This document shows positions 1 to 8,713 of a stretch of DNA of 64,000 bases, piece by piece. A program made the translations under genes and the position numbers. Below the pieces are notes generated by a model. It saw nothing but the letters and a program-made list of their open reading frames with translations. It did not search any database and was not told the DNA's origin. The stretch's first letter is position 1, and each line of letters starts with the position of its first letter. This DNA is from Pseudomonas fluorescens (GTDB taxonomy: Bacteria > Pseudomonadota > Gammaproteobacteria > Pseudomonadales > Pseudomonadaceae), in contig NZ_CABVII010000002.1 in NCBI RefSeq assembly GCF_902497995.1, positions 248,001-312,000 of the forward strand. Reading direction: 5' to 3'.

Positions 1-845
1 CCCATGATTTGTGGTTGTCCGCTATCGAGCGAGAGGGCGAGCGGCGGTTGGCGTTCGGTCTGGCGGGGTGTCCCACCGATCGACCGGCGGGCTCTGTTGC
101 ACTCGAAGATGGCCATGCCCTGGTGGTCGCGGTGCTCGAATTGTTCCTGGAACTGGCGGATCCCGATCAAACGCGGATGCGCCATTTGCTGATCAGCGTT
201 CCGGCGGTCGAGTTCCTCGCTCGACTGGCCGAGCGTGTGTCCTTCGAACCCGTTGCAAACTGGCAGCGTTCATTGAATTCAAACGTTCTGCACATTGGCG
301 CTCATCCGCAGGCGCAAGCCGATCATGTTTATGTCGGCGCCGTGCCGCCTCTGGGCCGGCTCGATAGCGCCATGCTCCGAGGCGCCGCCCAACTGGCGCA
401 GGAATACGGTGATGCAACGCTGCGGTTCACGCCATGGCAAAGCCTGCTGTTGCCGAACATTCGCAGCGAGAACGCAACTGAAGTCATCCGCTGCCTGCAT
501 CAGTTGGGCCTGTTATGCGAACCCGATCAGGCCTTGTCGCGGTTGATCGCCTGCACCGGTTCGACAGGATGCGGCAAAGGCCTGGCCGACACCAAGGGCG
601 ATGCCCTGCAACTGGCGGCTCTGCTGCAGGGTCATGCTCAAGCCTCAAGCGTTCATCTGTCCGGTTGCTCGCGCTCCTGTGCCGCTGCGCATGTGGCTCC
701 GGTCACTCTACTGGCGGCCAGCCCCGGTCACTACGACCTCTATTTTCGCGATGCGCGGCAGCCGGGTTTCGGCGCCCTGCACGCACGCAACCTCACTATT
801 GAAGCGGTCGGCGCCTTGCTCGACGCCCGTTCACGGAGCCCCTTG
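1..845 (+). CDS. cobG: Precorrin-3B synthase CobG, 5' partial, runs in frame into cobH
   Basis: CobG is the siroheme/[4Fe-4S] monooxygenase that converts precorrin-3A to precorrin-3B in aerobic cobalamin synthesis. The gene enters from the left edge with its first whole codon at base 3, so the N-terminal part is missing. The nitrite/sulfite-reductase cysteine pattern is visible: C-x5-C in CTGSTGC followed by C-x3-C in CSRSC, near bases 550-680. The segment ends in ...LLDARSRSP and, unusually, meets no stop before the cobH ATG at 846. A stop (TGA, 851-853) exists one frame away, and one extra C in the CCCC run at 839-842 would put it in frame. This is a real fusion, a frameshift, or a sequencing error. 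The identity is well supported; the 3' end is uncertain. Confidence 0.8.
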
Positions 846-1472
846 ATGCTTGATTACATTCGCGACGGTCAGGAGATCTATCGCAATTCCTTCGCCATTA
901 TTCGCGCCGAAGCCAATCTCGACCGGATACCGGCTGATTTGGAGAAACTCGCGGTACGGGTGATCCACGCCTGCGGCATGGTCGATGCGATAGACGGTCT
1001 GCAGTTCTCCGAAGGCGCGGGCAAGGCCGGACGTGAGGCGCTGGCCGCTGGCGCACCGATTCTGTGTGATGCGCGGATGGTGTCTGAAGGCGTGACCCGC
1101 ACCCGTCTACCCGCGAACAACCAGGTCATCTGCACCCTGCGCGATGACAGCGTTCCCGAGCTGGCCCGCGAGTTGGGCAACACCCGATCCGCCGCCGCGC
1201 TCGAACTGTGGCGACCGCACCTGGAGGGCAGCGTGGTGGTGATCGGCAACGCACCGACCGCGCTGTTTTATCTGTTGGAAATGCTCGACGCTGGCGCTCC
1301 GAAACCCGCGCTGATCCTTGGCTTTCCAGTGGGCTTCGTCGGCGCCGCCGAATCCAAGGCAGCGCTGGCGGCGGACAGTCGCGGTGTGCCTTTCGTCATC
1401 ATGCATGGCCGGCTGGGCGGTAGCGCCATGGCCGCCGCCGCCGTCAATGCCCTCGCCACGGAGATCGAATGA
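846..1472 (+). CDS. cobH: Precorrin-8X methylmutase CobH
   Basis: CobH moves the C-11 methyl to C-12, turning precorrin-8X into hydrogenobyrinic acid. The 208-residue reading starts [16 protein letters not shown], the normal N-terminus of the family, and is full length. The catalytic histidine is in VIHACGMVD (about residue 41), and the C-terminal half holds the [11 protein letters not shown] and [12 protein letters not shown] signatures. It has its own GGAG at 835-838, seven bases before the ATG, so separate translation is possible even though the frame is open from cobG. The stop overlaps the next start as ATGA (1469-1472), a sign of translational coupling with cobI. Confidence 0.9.
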   Translation: MLDYIRDGQEIYRNSFAIIRAEANLDRIPADLEKLAVRVIHACGMVDAIDGLQFSEGAGKAGREALAAGAPILCDARMVSEGVTRTRLPANNQVICTLRDDSVPELARELGNTRSAAALELWRPHLEGSVVVIGNAPTALFYLLEMLDAGAPKPALILGFPVGFVGAAESKAALAADSRGVPFVIMHGRLGGSAMAAAAVNALATEIE

Positions 1473-2203
1473 TGCAGACACCTGGACGTTTGATCGGCCT
1501 TGGCGTAGGCCCCGGTGATCCGGAATTGATTACGGTCAAAGCCCTGCGTCTGCTGCGCGAATCGCCAGTGGTGGCGTACTTCGTCGCCAAGGGCAAGAAG
1601 GGCAACGCGTTCGGGATTATCGAAGCGCATTTGCAGGACGCTCAAACCTTGCTGCCCCTGGTGTATCCGGTGACCACCGAAGCGTTACCGGCGCCGCTGT
1701 CCTATGAACAAGTGATCAGCGACTTCTACGATACGGCCGGCCAACAGCTGGCCGCGCATCTCGATGCCGGCCGTGACGTGGCGGTGATCTGTGAAGGTGA
1801 CCCGTTCTTCTACGGCTCCTACATGTACCTGCACGATCGTCTGGCCGAGCGTTACAAGGCCGAAGTCGTGCCGGGTGTCTGTTCGATGCTCGGTGGCGCT
1901 TCGGTACTCGGTGCGCCGTTGGTCTATCGTAATCAGAGCCTGTCGGTGCTGTCCGGCGTGCTGCCTCACGATGACCTCAAGCGACGTCTGGCTGATGCCG
2001 ATGCGGCGGTGATCATGAAGCTGGGGCGCAACTTCCCGAAAGTCCGTCAGGTATTGGAAGAGCTCGGCCTGGCCGAACGTGCGCTGTACGTCGAACGCGC
2101 GACCATGGCCAATCAGAAGATCGTGCCGCTGGATCAGGTCGAGCCGATGTCGTCACCGTACTTCTCGCTGATCATCGTCCCTGGTGAAAGGTGGCAAGGT
2201 TGA
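1469..2203 (+). CDS. cobI: Precorrin-2 C20-methyltransferase CobI
   Basis: CobI is the SAM-dependent enzyme that methylates precorrin-2 at C-20 to give precorrin-3A. The 244-residue protein has the tetrapyrrole methylase fold: [13 protein letters not shown] near the N-terminus and [14 protein letters not shown] at mid-protein, where the substrate and SAM pocket lies. Length is normal. The start is inside the cobH stop (ATGA), with a second ATG three bases on. The stop TGA (2201-2203) shares its last base with the cobJ ATG, so cobH, cobI and cobJ form one coupled set. Confidence 0.92.
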   Translation: MMQTPGRLIGLGVGPGDPELITVKALRLLRESPVVAYFVAKGKKGNAFGIIEAHLQDAQTLLPLVYPVTTEALPAPLSYEQVISDFYDTAGQQLAAHLDAGRDVAVICEGDPFFYGSYMYLHDRLAERYKAEVVPGVCSMLGGASVLGAPLVYRNQSLSVLSGVLPHDDLKRRLADADAAVIMKLGRNFPKVRQVLEELGLAERALYVERATMANQKIVPLDQVEPMSSPYFSLIIVPGERWQG

Positions 2204-3906
2204 TGACTCGTCCAGCTCCGGCGATTGTCATTCTCGGCAATGGCAGCCTCGCGACCGCGCGTAAAATCCAGCAGGCATACCCCGGCGCGTTGATCCACGG
2301 TCTGGCCGAACGGGTCGAGGGTGCGGATCGTGTGTATCACGAATTTGGCACCACCCTGCGCGAACTCTATCAGCAGGACACACCCATCATTGCCCTGTGC
2401 GCAGCCGGCATCGTGATCCGCACCCTGGCGCCGCTGCTGCTTGAAAAGGGCGCTGAGCCGCCGGTGCTGGCCGTTGCCGAAGACGGCAGCGCGGTAGTGC
2501 CGCTGCTCGGTGGTCTGGGCGGCGTAAATGTCCTGGCGCGAGAAATTGCTGCTGTGCTGGACGTGGCGGCGGCCATCACCACCAGTGGTGAATTGCGGTT
2601 CGGCACTTGCCTGCTCAATCCGCCCAACGGTTATGCCCTCGGCGATCTGGAACTGGGCAAACGTTTCGTTGCCGATTTGCTGGCGGGTGAAACGGTTCGC
2701 ATCGAGGGGGCAGCCCCATGGTTGGCGCAAGCACAGTTGCCTGAAAATCCGCGAGCACGGCTGGCCGTGCATGTCGGTCATGCCGAACGTGAGCCTGCGG
2801 CCAACGAGCTGCTGATCTATCCGCGTAACGTTGTGGTCGCAGTGACCGCCCACGCAGTGAGTGTGCCCGGCGCCATTCGCGACGCCTTGCATCGGGCAAA
2901 AATCGCCGTGCAATCAGTGGCCTGTCTGCTGGCTGCCGACTCCGAAATGGCCAGTCCGATGCTGCGTGAAGCGGCGCTTGAACTGGGGGTGCCGTTGCGC
3001 TTTGCCGACGATGTCGGTGCGGTCGGCGCGCTGGCAAGCAACGCCATCGAGCAGCCTGTTTTGATCCTGGGTGATGACGCCATTGCCATCGCGGTTGCCG
3101 GGAAACCTTTGGATCCCTTGGCGATTGGCCGTCTTCGCGGCCGTCTTGCGGTAATCGGGCTTGGCCCTGGCGCTGCCGAACTGATGGTCCCGGCGGTCAA
3201 GGCTGAGCTGGCTCGCGCCAATGACGTGCTGGGTTACGAAACCTATGTGCGCATGGCCGGCCCATTCCGCGCTGATCAAGTGATGCATTGCACCGACAAT
3301 CGTGAAGAGATGCAGCGTGCGCGTCACGCTTTCGCGCTGGCGGCGCAAGGGCGTTCAGTGGTGGTGGTTTCATCGGGCGACCCGGGTGTTTTTGCCATGG
3401 CTGCGGCGGTGCTGGAAGCGCTGCACGAGTCCACCGATCCTGCGTGGCACAACGTTGATCTGGAAATCCTGCCGGGCGTTTCCGCGTCCCTGGCAACAGC
3501 CGCCCAGGCCGGTGCACCCTTGGGTCATGACTTCTGTGTGCTGTCGCTGTCGGACAACCTCAAGCCGTGGGACATTATCGAGAAACGCCTCGATCTGGCC
3601 TCACAGGCTGACCTGGCTTTGGCGTTCTACAACCCGATTTCGCGTTCCCGCCCATGGCAGCTTGGCCGGGCACTGGAAATCGTCGCTCGACATCGTAAGC
3701 CTCTGACGCCGGTCGTCCTGGGGCGCGACATCGGTCGCCCAGGACAAACGCTGCGAGTGACGACCCTCGGCAAGTTGACGCCGGACCAAGTGGATATGCG
3801 CACGATGGTTCTGGTGGGATCGTCCACTACCTGTGTATTTGCACGTCCGGATGGCGGTGAATGGGTCTACACCCCACGCTGGTACGGAGAGAAACCCAAC
3901 TCCTGA
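2203..3906 (+). CDS. cobJ: CbiG-like/precorrin-3B C17-methyltransferase fusion CobJ
   Basis: About residues 1-300 resemble CbiG (GNGSLATARKIQ, ALCAAGIVIRTLAP, LLGGLGGVNVLAREIA). From LAVIGLGPGAAELMVPA onward the protein is the C-17 methyltransferase that contracts the corrin ring, with VVVSSGDPGVFAM as its SAM-site motif. This two-domain form of about 567 residues is usual in Pseudomonas. I chose ATG 2203 (TGATG overlap with cobI) over the in-frame GTG at 2191, because it restores tight coupling and has AAGG just upstream. The gene is followed by a strong terminator, so it ends the operon seen here. Confidence 0.9.
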   Translation: MTRPAPAIVILGNGSLATARKIQQAYPGALIHGLAERVEGADRVYHEFGTTLRELYQQDTPIIALCAAGIVIRTLAPLLLEKGAEPPVLAVAEDGSAVVPLLGGLGGVNVLAREIAAVLDVAAAITTSGELRFGTCLLNPPNGYALGDLELGKRFVADLLAGETVRIEGAAPWLAQAQLPENPRARLAVHVGHAEREPAANELLIYPRNVVVAVTAHAVSVPGAIRDALHRAKIAVQSVACLLAADSEMASPMLREAALELGVPLRFADDVGAVGALASNAIEQPVLILGDDAIAIAVAGKPLDPLAIGRLRGRLAVIGLGPGAAELMVPAVKAELARANDVLGYETYVRMAGPFRADQVMHCTDNREEMQRARHAFALAAQGRSVVVVSSGDPGVFAMAAAVLEALHESTDPAWHNVDLEILPGVSASLATAAQAGAPLGHDFCVLSLSDNLKPWDIIEKRLDLASQADLALAFYNPISRSRPWQLGRALEIVARHRKPLTPVVLGRDIGRPGQTLRVTTLGKLTPDQVDMRTMVLVGSSTTCVFARPDGGEWVYTPRWYGEKPNS

Positions 3907-3923
3907 CACCTTGTTCTTCGTTC

Positions 3924-3974
3924 AAAAAAGCCATGACAACCGAGTGTCCACTCCAGTTGTCGTGGCTTTTTTTT
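3924..3974 (+). terminator. Rho-independent terminator after cobJ
   Basis: The arms GCCATGACAAC (3930-3940) and GTTGTCGTGGC (3955-3965) pair with one G-U, and the hairpin is followed by an unbroken T run (3966-3974). A run of A precedes the stem, so it could also work in the reverse direction. Confidence 0.85.
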
Positions 3975-4310
3975 CTTGAGCTCGTGAAAAAGTGCGTCAG
4001 AGGACGTAGGTTAATTCCTGGCTAATTAGAGATAATTGACTTGCAAGTTATTCTGGTGAGTCGGATTGTTTACCTTTTAGTGTAGTCGAGTTCTCGTCTT
4101 TTTTATGAGTGGTGCTGAAGTGTGCGTACAAGTTGAATTTTTTCTGTTTTTTTTTAGATGTGTATGGTTTTGTTTTTGTATTGTTATTTGTTATGAGTCG
4201 TTACAGGGTGTGGTTTAATTATTTTTGTGATTGTCTGGGTGGGGTTGAAGCTTCCTATTCGATGCGATAGATTTTAATAGAGGGCTTAGGCTGTCTCGTA
4301 TATTTGAATT
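3975..4310. other. AT-rich gene-free stretch upstream of the orphan gene
   Basis: This stretch of about 336 bases is strikingly T-rich on the plus strand, with many T runs, against the roughly 60% GC around it. I see no convincing gene in it. It probably holds the promoter of the gene at 4325. Such composition in Pseudomonas is typical of acquired DNA bound by MvaT-family silencers; that last point is inference. Confidence 0.6.
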
Positions 4311-4324
4311 GGAGGTTTTCAGGG

Positions 4325-5116
4325 ATGGATAAAATGAATGAAGTAGAGGCGAGTGCTTATTTCGATCAGTGTCTGGAACAGTGTCGAGCCAAACTTGAGC
4401 TTGTCGGTCCAAAAGCTCGTGTGCGTTCGGCGGCTACGTTACCTATTGATAAGGATGAGCTGAATGCCGCGGTGATGGGTAGCGCTGTGGTTGGTTTTCT
4501 GGAGGGGATGAGTCGCCGTAACAAGCGTATTGTCAAGAACACGTACGCTTACGCCGATATCGCTTCAAGATTCTTGTATCCAGGTAAAACGGAAAAGGTG
4601 GCTCGCTACGAATGCTTCAAAAAACTGATGTTTGCCACGGGCTGGACCGAATATTACGGCGCTTTCACTGAGTACAAGTCCAGTACCGCAAAGCTTACAA
4701 TGGATAATGTAGCCTTGGATATTGTTCACTCTGCTGCCGGTGGTTTGGCTGGTTCCGCTGCGAATGCGCTGAAAGTTGTAGCGGACAAAACCGTTGAGGC
4801 GCTAAAGAAACAACCCGATGCCGTCAAGCTTCTTGAACATCATGCGGCTGAAGCCAACGGTGCAGGCTTCGGTGTGTCCGCTTGCAAACAGGATGATGAT
4901 GCTGAAGTGACGATGGTCGTGGGTACGTTGCGGTATGACTCATCGGCGGGTAATACAAAAATTCTTTTTGTGGAATGGGACAGTTCTGAGGTCCAAATCT
5001 ATCAAGGTAAAGCTCAATTCACTATTCACGAGGAAGACGTGAGGAAAGAGGCTGAGTGCATCAAGTATCTCGACGATCTTAGAGACGTTATTTTCATGGA
5101 GTTCTCGCCGGTTTAA
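4325..5116 (+). CDS. Unrecognised 263-residue protein in AT-rich DNA
   Basis: I do not recognise this family. The ATG at 4325 is preceded by GGAGG (4311-4315) at nine bases, which decides the start over an upstream TTG at 4304. The protein has no signal peptide or clear membrane span. The first 100 residues are mixed and basic (GMSRRNKRIVKNTYAY). A central alanine/glycine-rich stretch (HSAAGGLAGSAANALKVVAD) looks helical. The last 85 residues look like a beta-rich acidic domain (TMVVGTLRYD, KILFVEWDSSEVQIY). Codon use and GC are lower than in all neighbours, which suggests transfer. It stands alone between two terminators. It could be an immunity-type or phage-derived cytosolic protein, but nothing in the sequence proves that. 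Confidence 0.75.
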   Translation: MDKMNEVEASAYFDQCLEQCRAKLELVGPKARVRSAATLPIDKDELNAAVMGSAVVGFLEGMSRRNKRIVKNTYAYADIASRFLYPGKTEKVARYECFKKLMFATGWTEYYGAFTEYKSSTAKLTMDNVALDIVHSAAGGLAGSAANALKVVADKTVEALKKQPDAVKLLEHHAAEANGAGFGVSACKQDDDAEVTMVVGTLRYDSSAGNTKILFVEWDSSEVQIYQGKAQFTIHEEDVRKEAECIKYLDDLRDVIFMEFSPV

Positions 5117-5129
5117 ATGAGCATCAGTT

Positions 5130-5163
5130 GCCAGAGGCGTCGGGCACGGGGCCTCTGGCTTTC
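5130..5163 (+). terminator. Terminator between the orphan gene and marC-like gene
   Basis: Perfect arms GCCAGAGGC (5130-5138) and GCCTCTGGC (5151-5159) are followed by TTT. It lies between convergent genes. Confidence 0.65.
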
Positions 5164-5175
5164 AGTCGGCTGCCG

Positions 5176-5772
5176 TTAAGGCACCAGATACCCTTTCACC
5201 CCGGTGAAAATAATCTGCGCCGCCAATGCACATACAAACAACCCCATCAACCGACTGACAATCTGCAGCCCCTGGTCACCCAGAATTCGCTCGATCCGGT
5301 TCGACAGGTACAGCACCACACCCACGGTGAAACTGGCCAGGGCAATGCTGATAATGGCCATGAGCTTGTCGTCCCAGTGTGGCTGGCTCACGCCCATCAC
5401 CAGCAATGCGCCAATGGTGCCGGGGCCAACCGTCAGTGGGATGGTCAATGGAACGATGGTCACGTCCTGTTGCACGTTGTCGGTCTGCACCGCCGACTTG
5501 CCTTGGGCCATGCCCAGCGCCGAGATGAACAGTACGCTGCCGGCGCCGATGCGGAAGGCGTCCACGGTAATGCCGAAGACATTGAAAATCATCCTTCCGA
5601 ACAGATACAGCAAGACGCTGGAAACCAGCGTGGCAGTGGCCACTTTCCAGGCCAGCCGACGTTGTTCCTTGCGCGAATAACCGCGGGTCAGACTGATGAA
5701 GCAGGACAATACGAAGAATGGGCTGTAGAGCACCAGCATCTTCAGGTAAACGCTGAACAACACGTGGAGCAT
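5176..5772 (-). CDS. MarC-family integral membrane protein
   Basis: This 198-residue protein is almost entirely hydrophobic, with about six membrane segments. It carries the MarC/NAAT family signatures: FFVLSCFISLTRGYS at the start, RIGAGSVLFISALGMAQG, and PLTIPLTVGPGTIGALLV in the middle. It would sit in the inner membrane. The family was linked to multiple antibiotic resistance by name only, and its substrate is not established, so no transport role is claimed. It lies downstream of retS on the same strand with about 64 bases between, so co-transcription is possible. Confidence 0.88.
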   Translation of the reverse strand: MLHVLFSVYLKMLVLYSPFFVLSCFISLTRGYSRKEQRRLAWKVATATLVSSVLLYLFGRMIFNVFGITVDAFRIGAGSVLFISALGMAQGKSAVQTDNVQQDVTIVPLTIPLTVGPGTIGALLVMGVSQPHWDDKLMAIISIALASFTVGVVLYLSNRIERILGDQGLQIVSRLMGLFVCALAAQIIFTGVKGYLVP

Positions 5773-5836
5773 GGTGCAAGCTCACTGGCGAGGGAAGTCG
5801 AGGGGGAGTCTATCAGGCACTGCGGAGTCTGTCGGC

Positions 5837-8614
5837 TCAGGACGTTTGCGTCGCCGCCCGGTTCTGCTGATCGCGCTGGGCGACCCAGTGTTCGATCAGT
5901 TCGCGCAACTGCGATAGCTCGACGGGTTTGGCCATGTGCCCGTCCATGCCGGCCTGGCGCGCGCGTTCCTTGTGCTCGGCGAGGATGTGCGCGGTCAACG
6001 CGACCACGGGGGTGCGGGTTCGCTGGTTGCCGACTTCCCACGCGCGCAATTGCTGGGTGGCGGAGAAACCGTCGAGGATCGGCATTTCACAATCCATCAA
6101 TACCAGATCGTAACGTTGGGCTTTCATCGCCTGCAAGGCCTCTTCGCCGTTGCTGGCGGTATCGGGTTGCAGGTTGAGTTTGCCCAGCATGCCGCGGATC
6201 ACCTTGGTCGAAATGCTGTTGTCTTCGGCCACCAGAATGCGAAAGTCGCTGGGCACCTTGACCGGCAGGGCCGGGCCCGGAGGCAGCTGATTCGAAGTGG
6301 CGAGGCCCTTGTCGCGCTGGTTCAGCTCATCCGCCAGTGTCGTCTTGAGGGTGTAGCCGGCCACCGGCTTGGCGAGGATGCGTTTGATCCCGGAATTGCG
6401 CGCGATGATCTTGCTCGGCGCATTGCTGATGCCGGTGAGCATGATCAGCAGGATGTCGTGGTTGAGGCTCGGGTCCTCCTTGATCTTGGCCGCCAGTTGC
6501 ATGCCGGTCATGCCGGGCATGTTCTGGTCGAGCAGGACCACGTCGAAGTAATCGCGCAAGTGGGCCTTGGTGCGCAGCAGCGCGAGGGCCTCCTTGCCGG
6601 AGGGTACGGCGCTGACGTTCAGGCCCCAGGCGCTGCACTGCTGCACCAACACCTTGCGACAGGTGTCGTTGTCGTCCACCACCAACACCCGTGCGCCCTG
6701 CAGTGGACCATCGAGATCGGAGGTCGGGTGTTCGAGGCGGTCAGGGTCCAGCGGCAAGGTCAGCCACAAGGTACTGCCCCGGGTGCTGCCGCTCTTGATG
6801 CCGAACTCCCCATGCATCAAACGGATCAGCTGGCGGGCGATCACCAGGCCCAGATTACCCCCCAGGCGGGTGGCCGAGAGAAAGTTTTTGCTGTGCAGTT
6901 CGGCGTGCATCAGCGCGTCGCGTTCTTCGGTGTCCATGGGCTCACCGCTGTCCTGTACGGCAATGCGCAAGCGCGGTTTGGCGCTACGCTCGTCGAGGGC
7001 GACGACGATCAGGATTTCGCCTTCATCGGTTTTCTTCAGGGCGTTTTCGAACAGGCTCAGCAGGGTCTGGCGCAGGCGCGTCGGGTCACCGCTGATCACC
7101 CGTGGTACTTGCGGCTGGATAAAGCTGATCAACTCGACGTTCTGCTGTTCGGCCTTGGCGCGGAAGATACTCAGGCAGTCTTCGATCAGCGCGTTCAGAT
7201 CGAACTGAACGTCATCCAGCTCGATCTGCCCGGATTCGAGCTTGGAGATGTCGAGAATCTCGTTGATCAGTGTCAACAGTTCGTTACCGGCACTGTGGAT
7301 GGTTTGCACGTAGTCGCGCTGCTTGACCGAGAGTGGCGTGCCCAGCAGCAGTTCGGTCATGCCCAGCACGCCATTCATCGGGGTGCGGATTTCGTGGCTG
7401 ATTTTCGCCAGGAACTCGGCCTTGGCATTGATCTCGGCGTTGCTGGCGGCCAGATCGCGACTGAGGCTGAAACGGTCTTCGGTGATGCTGCGCTGGCGTT
7501 CACTCAGGGCAATGCTCATCAGCAAACCGCTGATGCAGATGAACACCAACAAGGCGGTAATCAGGCCTTGCGGCTCGACCAGGGTCAGCCCCAGCAGGGC
7601 GGGCAGGATAATCAGCGTGCCGACGTTGAATACCACCATTGCCACCACGAACAGGCGTGCGGGACGATAGCCTTTTTGCCAGTGATGGGCGCTGACGAAC
7701 AACATGCTCAGGCCCGCCAGTGCGACCAGGGCGTAGGTGATGATGTTCAGTGGCAGCGTGTTGACGAACAACAGCAGCAGGCCGCAGACGATGATGACCA
7801 CGATGTCGCCCAGCAACAGTTTGTTCAGCGGATGCGGGCCGAGCGGGGCGAAAAAGCGATAGGCGAACATCAGGCCGCACGGGGCGGTCAGCAGCAGGGC
7901 GAGATAAGCGCCGGGGGTTTGTACCGCATGCCAGTCCGGCAACCATGGCCCCGCGAGGTTCAGCAGCAGCACCAGGCTGAGCATCAACAACGCTTCACAG
8001 CCAGACAGCCACAGGCAGCTGCGCGACCGGGTGTACGCGTAGCGGATCAGGTTGTGCAGGATAAGCATCCCGAGGCAGCCGAACAGCAGGCCGTAGACCA
8101 GCGTCTGGTTCTGATTGGCCGCGGTCATGATTGCCGACTGCAGGGTGATGTAAGGCCGCATCTGGTGTTCGGAAACCAGTCGCACGTAGACGTCGAGGGG
8201 TTTGTCGCTTTGGGGCAACGGTAACAAGAAGTCGCTGTTGGGCAGTGGCCGTTGAACCTGAGGCTGTTCCGAACCGCTGTCCAGCTGCTCGATCAGGTTG
8301 TCACCTTCCAGTACATAAAGATCGAGGTCGGAAAGGTCGGGAGCGAACACCCGCAGCAACTGTTCGTGCTTGCCAGGCGCAAGCCTGAAACGCAGCCACA
8401 TCGCACCCTCGGGCTCGGCCGCGGTGAGGTGATCGAGTTCGATGGGGCTGAATTGATTGGTGTAGCGAGCGGAACGGATGTCGCTCAGTTGCAGGTCGCC
8501 CTGTTCGTCGAGCAATACCGCCCAGCCACTGCCTTGCGCGGCCTGGGCCGGTAGCATGCAGAGCAGCGTCAGCAGCGTGACAGTGAAACCTATGGCAATC
8601 CTGAGCCAGCGCAC
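5837..8614 (-). CDS. retS: RetS-type hybrid sensor kinase, modulator of GacS
   Basis: This 925-residue inner-membrane sensor has, in order: a signal sequence (1-25), a periplasmic 7TMR-DISMED2-type domain (about 30-160), seven membrane spans (about 170-370), a HisKA domain with HEIRTPMNG (His407), an ATPase domain, and two receiver domains (phospho-acceptor Asp696 and Asp841). This is the RetS layout, and purD-purH-fis next door is the RetS context in P. aeruginosa. RetS binds GacS and blocks its signalling, which favours the RsmA-dominated acute/planktonic state. The ATPase motifs are degenerate (DSGEPMD for the DxGxG box, GGNLGL for the second glycine box), as expected for RetS. The start is GTG with AAGGGA upstream. 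Confidence 0.9.
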   Translation of the reverse strand: MRWLRIAIGFTVTLLTLLCMLPAQAAQGSGWAVLLDEQGDLQLSDIRSARYTNQFSPIELDHLTAAEPEGAMWLRFRLAPGKHEQLLRVFAPDLSDLDLYVLEGDNLIEQLDSGSEQPQVQRPLPNSDFLLPLPQSDKPLDVYVRLVSEHQMRPYITLQSAIMTAANQNQTLVYGLLFGCLGMLILHNLIRYAYTRSRSCLWLSGCEALLMLSLVLLLNLAGPWLPDWHAVQTPGAYLALLLTAPCGLMFAYRFFAPLGPHPLNKLLLGDIVVIIVCGLLLLFVNTLPLNIITYALVALAGLSMLFVSAHHWQKGYRPARLFVVAMVVFNVGTLIILPALLGLTLVEPQGLITALLVFICISGLLMSIALSERQRSITEDRFSLSRDLAASNAEINAKAEFLAKISHEIRTPMNGVLGMTELLLGTPLSVKQRDYVQTIHSAGNELLTLINEILDISKLESGQIELDDVQFDLNALIEDCLSIFRAKAEQQNVELISFIQPQVPRVISGDPTRLRQTLLSLFENALKKTDEGEILIVVALDERSAKPRLRIAVQDSGEPMDTEERDALMHAELHSKNFLSATRLGGNLGLVIARQLIRLMHGEFGIKSGSTRGSTLWLTLPLDPDRLEHPTSDLDGPLQGARVLVVDDNDTCRKVLVQQCSAWGLNVSAVPSGKEALALLRTKAHLRDYFDVVLLDQNMPGMTGMQLAAKIKEDPSLNHDILLIMLTGISNAPSKIIARNSGIKRILAKPVAGYTLKTTLADELNQRDKGLATSNQLPPGPALPVKVPSDFRILVAEDNSISTKVIRGMLGKLNLQPDTASNGEEALQAMKAQRYDLVLMDCEMPILDGFSATQQLRAWEVGNQRTRTPVVALTAHILAEHKERARQAGMDGHMAKPVELSQLRELIEHWVAQRDQQNRAATQTS

Positions 8615-8674
8615 GGCGAAATCCCTTCGTAGGTTGATGCCAGAATATAACTATGCGCGGCGCCGGAATAGCCC

Positions 8675-8697
8675 GGCAAGGGCCTGAGGCCCTTGCC
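8675..8697 (-). terminator. Perfect hairpin between purD and retS, no T run
   Basis: GGCAAGGGCC (8675-8684) and GGCCCTTGCC (8688-8697) form a ten-pair GC-rich stem with a three-base loop. No T tract follows on either strand, so it may be a weak terminator or an RNA-stabilising 3' end for purD mRNA. Confidence 0.45.
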
Positions 8698-8713
8698 CTG
8701 CCGAATGGATGGC

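Noticed and set aside
5128..6177. Plus-strand open frame opposite marC-like gene and retS end
   Set aside because: Spans two real minus-strand genes and a terminator; no family features.
5936..8224. Open frame of 762 codons on the plus strand opposite retS
   Set aside because: It is the antisense shadow of retS: rich in Gln/His/Ala/Gly with no family features, caused by high third-position GC on the real strand.
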